64,000 nt of DNA from NCBI GenBank assembly GCA_028023455.1, contig JAQFVV010012416.1:8933967-8997966 (forward strand). The letters are read 5' to 3'. A program made the position numbers and the translations under genes. The first letter of the stretch is position 1. Every line of letters begins with the position of its first letter. The notes beneath the pieces were generated by a model that worked only from the letters and a program-made list of their open reading frames with translations, was not told the origin of the DNA and did not search any database. Positions 59,846 to 64,000 of this stretch are shown in pieces. The DNA comes from Epiperipatus broadwayi (taxonomy: Eukaryota; Onychophora; Udeonychophora; Euonychophora; Peripatidae).

Positions 59846-59926
59846 AGCATTGGTGGCCGAGTGGTCAGCACAGCTGCCTTACAAGCAGTTGTCCTGCATT
59901 CGCTTCCTGGCCAATGCTTTGACACA
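59846..59926 (+). repeat. tRNA-like SINE-type element (copy 3), folds as a 73-base tRNA-like unit
   Basis: A 7 bp acceptor pairs perfectly (AGCATTG 59846-59852, CAATGCT 59912-59918). Box A is TGGCCGAGTGGTCAGC. The hairpin ACAGCTGC-CTTACAA-GCAGTTGT has UAC in the anticodon position, where metazoan Val tRNAs have a similar arm. The T arm (TGCATTCGCTTCCTGGC) does not form a stem, so a working tRNA is unlikely. The tail TTGACACA matches copies 1 and 2. Confidence 0.7.
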
Positions 59927-60414
59927 GGAAAAAAAAAAAAGAATATAAAATATACATATGTAAACTTGTAGTGATGATTTCTGACATGATAATATTCTTC
60001 ATTAAACAGTATTTAATGGTATGTATACTATAACTCCCAATAATAATACCTAAGCTGAGTATTGGCTATGAACATGTATATTTCATTTTTTTCCTCATAT
60101 GCAACTTCTTTAATGATATTAAACTTTATTACCAAAATGCTTCAATTTAATCTCCTTTGTTAACTTGTTGACCTAACTATTAATAATTTATTGGTGTGAA
60201 GTACGAATCATGATCATCATCATCGCAACTAGAAGACTTACTCACTAAACTGCTTATTATATTGCAAGTCTTATTGAATAAATGATGTTTCTTCATATGC
60301 ACTGTAAATTTTTAATTATAAATCCACTGACTTTTCATTTTTATTAATATTACATAGCCAGATTTTTCACTATATCCACTCATCTATTTGTAACATTCAA
60401 TAATTGTGAGATAA

Positions 60415-60765
60415 AAAAGACCAGAAGGAATGATGATGTGGTTTTGAAGAAGATTAACTAGAATGATCTGTAAGGAAAAGAAGACTAATGATCAAGTATT
60501 AAGAGAACTTGGGGGGGGGGCAAAAGAGATCTATTGAATGTGATAAAAATTAGATAGATTAAGGTTTTGAGTTATATATGATTTAATAAAAACCTTTGGA
60601 AGTCAAAATATAGAAAGATTGAGAGAATCAGGTCAAGAACATCCTATCTTAAAAATGTGATCAATGAAATTGGACATTTTTATATGCCGACATGAAATGA
60701 ATTGCTGAAGAAAGAACAATGAGACTACAAGGCATTGCATTTAGAAGCTGATGGTGATTAATTCA
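60415..60765 (+). pseudogene. LINE 3' fragment (reverse transcriptase C-terminus)
   Basis: Plus-strand frames read RLTRMICKEKKTNDQVLREL, then KRSIECDK after a G-run, and later shifted frames with TSYLKNVINEIGHFYM. This matches the pattern NEEVLR..G.KRS...GR.R..YLKN at the C-terminus of animal LINE ORF2 proteins. Only the last 110 or so codons survive, with several stops. It is a different copy from the RTE at 30.4 kb and lies in the opposite orientation. Confidence 0.65.
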
Positions 60766-61873
60766 TCTAATTTAACAAATATTTCTTTCACAGCAATAAA
60801 TTCTAAAAGTAAATGTGTACAGGGTTACACTAACTGATCCCAAGCATCTTCTTTAAACATAAATCACCCCTCTCTAGGAGAGCTTCAGGATATTCAGATT
60901 TCCTGATATAATTGTCTCACTAATATTTATTACATTTCAACAATAATATTCAAACAACTGAGCATTTAACCCTAAAAAAGACACACATTCAATGTAATAT
61001 TCATTTGCATATTAGCTATTTCTAAGTTTGCTTATCTGGAATAATTTTCTATTCTTAATACATATTTTTAATTACGCATTTTTGCTTGCATTTAACAATA
61101 TAATTCCCTAACAATAGCCTAATGTTTATTTAAATTGAACGAATTTAATAAAGCTACATTTTATTTTCTAATTATTTGTTTATCTATACTTCACACACAT
61201 ACGAATATGTATTCATAATATAAATTTTATTTATCAATTATATATTTTTTCTTTTTTTGCAACTTTTATTATCCTATCACTTTAATTAATGAGTTTGGAT
61301 CTTGAAAGAGCTCATTTCTTATTCTTAGATCATCTTTTTTTTTTTGTTTTGTATTTTTATTTCAAAATTCAAAGAATGAAATAGAAAAAAGTTTCGAAAC
61401 CCCCGGACAAAAATAGTCCTCTCCCCTAATAATACTCTTCTGTTACTTATTTATTTCTAAATTAGGGGTGTGTGTGTGTGAAATAAACTGGGACCAATCA
61501 AGCATTGTATTATACATACAGTAATAAATTACATGAAATGTAATGCAGTACTATATAAATATTTCACTAGATATTATTCGGCTAATGCTTAATTATCCAC
61601 ACTGAAAAAAAAAACAGTTCTTTGTTTTAACTGAAAAAGTCTTTAAAATAAATAAAAAGGCTCACATGAAAATTTTGTTTACACATTATTAACAATGTAT
61701 AGAATTCAGCAACAGTTTCAATGGATTCAATTTTTGCAAGATCTTGCTTAATTATAGTTATGGGTTTTTTTTTTTTTGGATTTAATTTTCCATCCATTTA
61801 AATTCTTCGGTTTATAAATTATAACAAGTCCTGGGATAGGTTTTTTTTTTTTTTTTGCGGAAACATTGGTATT
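60766..61873. other. AT-rich stretch with homopolymers
   Basis: T-runs near 61331, 61768 and 61841, and a short (GT)n run at about 61468. No gene recognised. Confidence 0.5.
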
Positions 61874-62125
61874 ACTCATTTTAAAAAATGAATTTACAGC
61901 TATTAGCATTAGAGTTTCAATAAACTTTGCTTTATTAAAACAAAAACAAAAAAAGTAGCACTACTTTAGAACAAACTCATTTTAAAAAATGAATTTACAG
62001 CTATTAGCATTAGAGTTTCAATAAACTTTGCTTTATTAAAACAAAAACAAAAAAAGTAGCACTACTTTAGAACAAACTTTGCTTTATTAAAACAAAAACA
62101 AAAAAAGTAGCACTACTTTAGAACA
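61874..62125 (+). repeat. Near-perfect tandem duplication, 101 bp then 51 bp
   Basis: The unit starting ACTCATTTTAAAAAATG occurs at 61874 and again at 61975 with no difference seen. The second half (AACTTTGCTTTATTAAAACA through AGTAGCACTACTTTAGAAC) is then repeated once more from 62074. This is a recent slippage or duplication, or an assembly artefact. Confidence 0.92.
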
Positions 62126-62289
62126 TACTATCTGCCATTTTAGTACCTAAGAAAAGCCCCAAAATCACTTTGACATAAACAAATGCTAAATGAAGTCAAA
62201 TACCAGCCTCCATTATTCAAAATGTTCCAAATATTTTGACCATTATCTAAAACATCACAATTTCCATCAAAAATTAAAAAATAAATGTT

Positions 62290-63037
62290 GTGTTTGGTCT
62301 GGATTACAGACCCAACCTACATAAATTAATACTAATACCAGTATTACAATTAATATGATATTTATTATTCACAACTATATACAAAAATTATACAATAGTA
62401 ATATTATAGATTAAGCCGGTGAACATGCACTTTAAAGATAAATTATAAATGAATACTCAATTTTTCTACACACAAGATATAGTATTTTAGACAGAATGGA
62501 ATGAATCCACCCCTTCTTTCGACCCAAATGTTTATGTATGGTCAAATCTTAAGTGTGTGGAAATATACTGGAACTTTTGAATTCTAGTCTTGTGATTCTA
62601 CCGCTTCCAGCTACACCTGATAGCTTGCCTTGTGGGTAGGAAGAATGACTCTTCCGGCTGTACAAGACGGCTTGCCTAGAGTCAACAGTACTCTTATCTG
62701 CGTCTGGTCACTCTATAGACTTGCCTAGTGGCGTAGATAAATAGCAGATTGCTATTAGTGGAAATGCTGTTCAGGGTAGCAGGACTTTCCTGGGAGAATG
62801 CGTATAGTCCTTTCAGGTTAGACAGACGTTCTTCCCTGATTCTCACAAAAGGCTGACTATTTATAGCCAGATCTCTGACCTTACTGAAAACAGATTCAGC
62901 AAGAAATGTTGCTTATTGGCCTGTCATAATCATTAGGTTTAGCTATAAATCAGCCTATTGGCCTGTGACAAACAATGCTTAATCCGATCTGATAAAGGAG
63001 GAATCTGGAATGGTCCACTTCTGAGAGGACTATAATA
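62290..63037 (-). repeat. Probable 3' LTR of a Gypsy-type element (inner edge only defined)
   Basis: It follows the purine tract at 63050-63038 on the minus strand. It holds CAGGCCAATA twice (63.0 and 62.93 kb, CCAAT-like), then CTATAAATAG (about 62868-62859) as a TATA box, and AATAAA at about 62357-62352 as a possible poly-A signal. It is less AT-biased than the DNA to its left. The outer edge and the TG/CA ends could not be fixed because the partner LTR lies outside the window. Confidence 0.55.
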
Positions 63038-63050
63038 TCCCTCCCCCTGG
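63038..63050 (-). promoter_or_regulatory. Polypurine tract of the Gypsy-type element
   Basis: CCAGGGGGAGGGA on the minus strand, just after the end of the pol frame and at the edge of the presumed LTR. Confidence 0.6.
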
Positions 63051-64000
63051 CTAAACTTTAGCCCTAGAGAACATAATCATGCAGGTGTGTTGGAGGACAC
63101 CTAATATCCTTTGGTACTGGTTTGCTGCCATCTTCGGTTTGTTGGTCCCCCTTGCACTGCATGTCTCTGGAGCTTCATTCATTGTGGCTGCATCAGTATA
63201 ATCCAGTCCAAGTTGATTTCGAGGGTGATGATCTTGACACCCATCTGCTGTTTCTACTAAAATGGTGTGGAGTCTTTTTTGTTGGATTATGACTGTTGGG
63301 ATCCATTTAATGGCTCCACTATACATTCTGCAGAGTACATTAGTCACTATTTGTAACTTGGATTTTGTCCTTTCTTTGTTTTTCATCATTTAGCTCAGGT
63401 TTCAGAGCTAACAAGTTAGTTCGCAAAGTTCTATTACAAAGTAGTTCACCTGGAGCTTTTCTGGTTGCAGTACTTGGTGTAGAGTGCTGTGATAACAAGT
63501 CTGGCAATATCGGTGTTCCAGCTTCCTATGTCAATATTTGTGAGCAATTTTTTGGTCTTTTGAACCAATCTCTCAGCCTGACCATTGCTTTCAGGGTGAA
63601 ATGGTGGGCTGAAGACTAGCTCAATGCCATTATTGTCACAAAAGTTTTTAAAGGCTACTGCAGTGAATGCTATGCCATTATCTGAGACTATTGTTCTAGG
63701 AAGGTCATGGATAGCAAATAGCCTTTTAAGAGCTTCTATTGTTGCAGTGGTCTGGAGTGGTGGAACTTCTACTACCTCCAGCCACTTAGAATATGAATCA
63801 ACTACTACAAATAGTAGTTTGCCTTTCCAAAGGCCAGCATGGTCCACATGGAATCTAGTCCAGGGGCCTTCAGGTTTAGGCCAGTGAACTGTTTTATCTT
63901 TTGCTGGCATGTTCTGATTCACTTTGCAATGCCAGCAGTGGCGGACTTTGACTTAAATCTCTGTGGTTGGCCACCATAAGTATGCCCTTGTGAGCATCTT
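63051..64000 (-). pseudogene. pol: Gypsy-type pol, integrase part, 5' end outside the window
   Basis: On the minus strand from the window edge: end of the zinc-binding region (AYLWWP, then HCWHCKVNQN after an in-frame TAA at 63956-63954). The integrase core follows: first Asp in FHVDHAGLWKGK, second in IVSDNGIAF, Glu in NGQAERLV, spaced D-35-E from the second Asp. A frameshift near 63465 breaks the frame after LYTKYC. The continuation (APGELL, RTLRTN) and the C-terminal domain (GAIKWIPTVI, LHTILVETADG, RNQL) lie in shifted frames down to 63051. Catalytic residues are intact, but the frame is broken. The rest of pol and gag would lie beyond 64000. Confidence 0.88.

Noticed and set aside
63365-63887. 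Plus-strand frames of 84 and 87 codons at the right edge
   Set aside because: Antisense to the integrase coding region.

Overview
This 64 kb window reads as an AT-rich animal (metazoan) genome segment. It holds no operons, no ribosome-binding-site pattern and no rRNA, and almost no long open frames. The repeat content points to an invertebrate: decayed RTE-type and L1/Tx1-like LINEs, Gypsy-type LTR elements, pogo/Tigger, mariner and hAT DNA transposons, several tRNA-derived SINE-like repeats and many short foldback elements. A mollusc such as a cephalopod, or another lophotrochozoan, would fit, but nothing here proves the taxon. Most long open frames are chance frames or pieces of broken transposons.

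Layout. 1-861: internally deleted Tigger-like element cut by the window edge. 1250-2620: large imperfect palindrome with roughly 620-660 bp arms. 3825-6649: complete LTR-retrotransposon insertion with a 5 bp target duplication; it carries gag and then a coiled-coil region, with no pol. About 7890-8020: CpG-containing promoter-like block on the minus strand. 9.2-24.5 kb: two dispersed/tandem repeat families (A and B), with a possible plus-strand promoter and first exon at 16.3-16.7 kb. 26.0-26.6 kb: two tRNA-like repeats. 26863-29587: full-length broken Tigger with terminal repeats. 30.35-33.1 kb: broken RTE-type LINE. 33.6-35.2 kb: broken L1/Tx1-like LINE. 37170-39537: hAT-type element with an exact 8 bp target duplication, holding a 70-75 bp tandem array into which a second inverted-repeat element has inserted. 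39.5-49.3 kb: long AT-rich stretch with few repeats, ending at a likely terminal coding exon (minus strand, 49261-49362). 51.1-51.9 kb: two adjacent foldback elements. 53.9-55.0 kb: mariner remnant nested in another inverted-repeat element. 56.7-58.2 kb: mixed-composition stretches that may be regulatory. 58.5-59.9 kb: cluster of three small inverted-repeat elements and two tRNA-like repeats. 61.9-62.1 kb: near-perfect 101/51 bp tandem duplication. 62.3-64.0 kb: 3' end of a Gypsy-type element (integrase and LTR) running off the right edge.

The window is best read as intergenic or intronic DNA built by successive transposon insertions. Possible host features are few: the promoter-like block near 8 kb, the exon-like blocks at 16.7 and 17.7 kb, and the terminal exon at 49.3 kb. 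The most unusual item is the gag plus coiled-coil LTR element.
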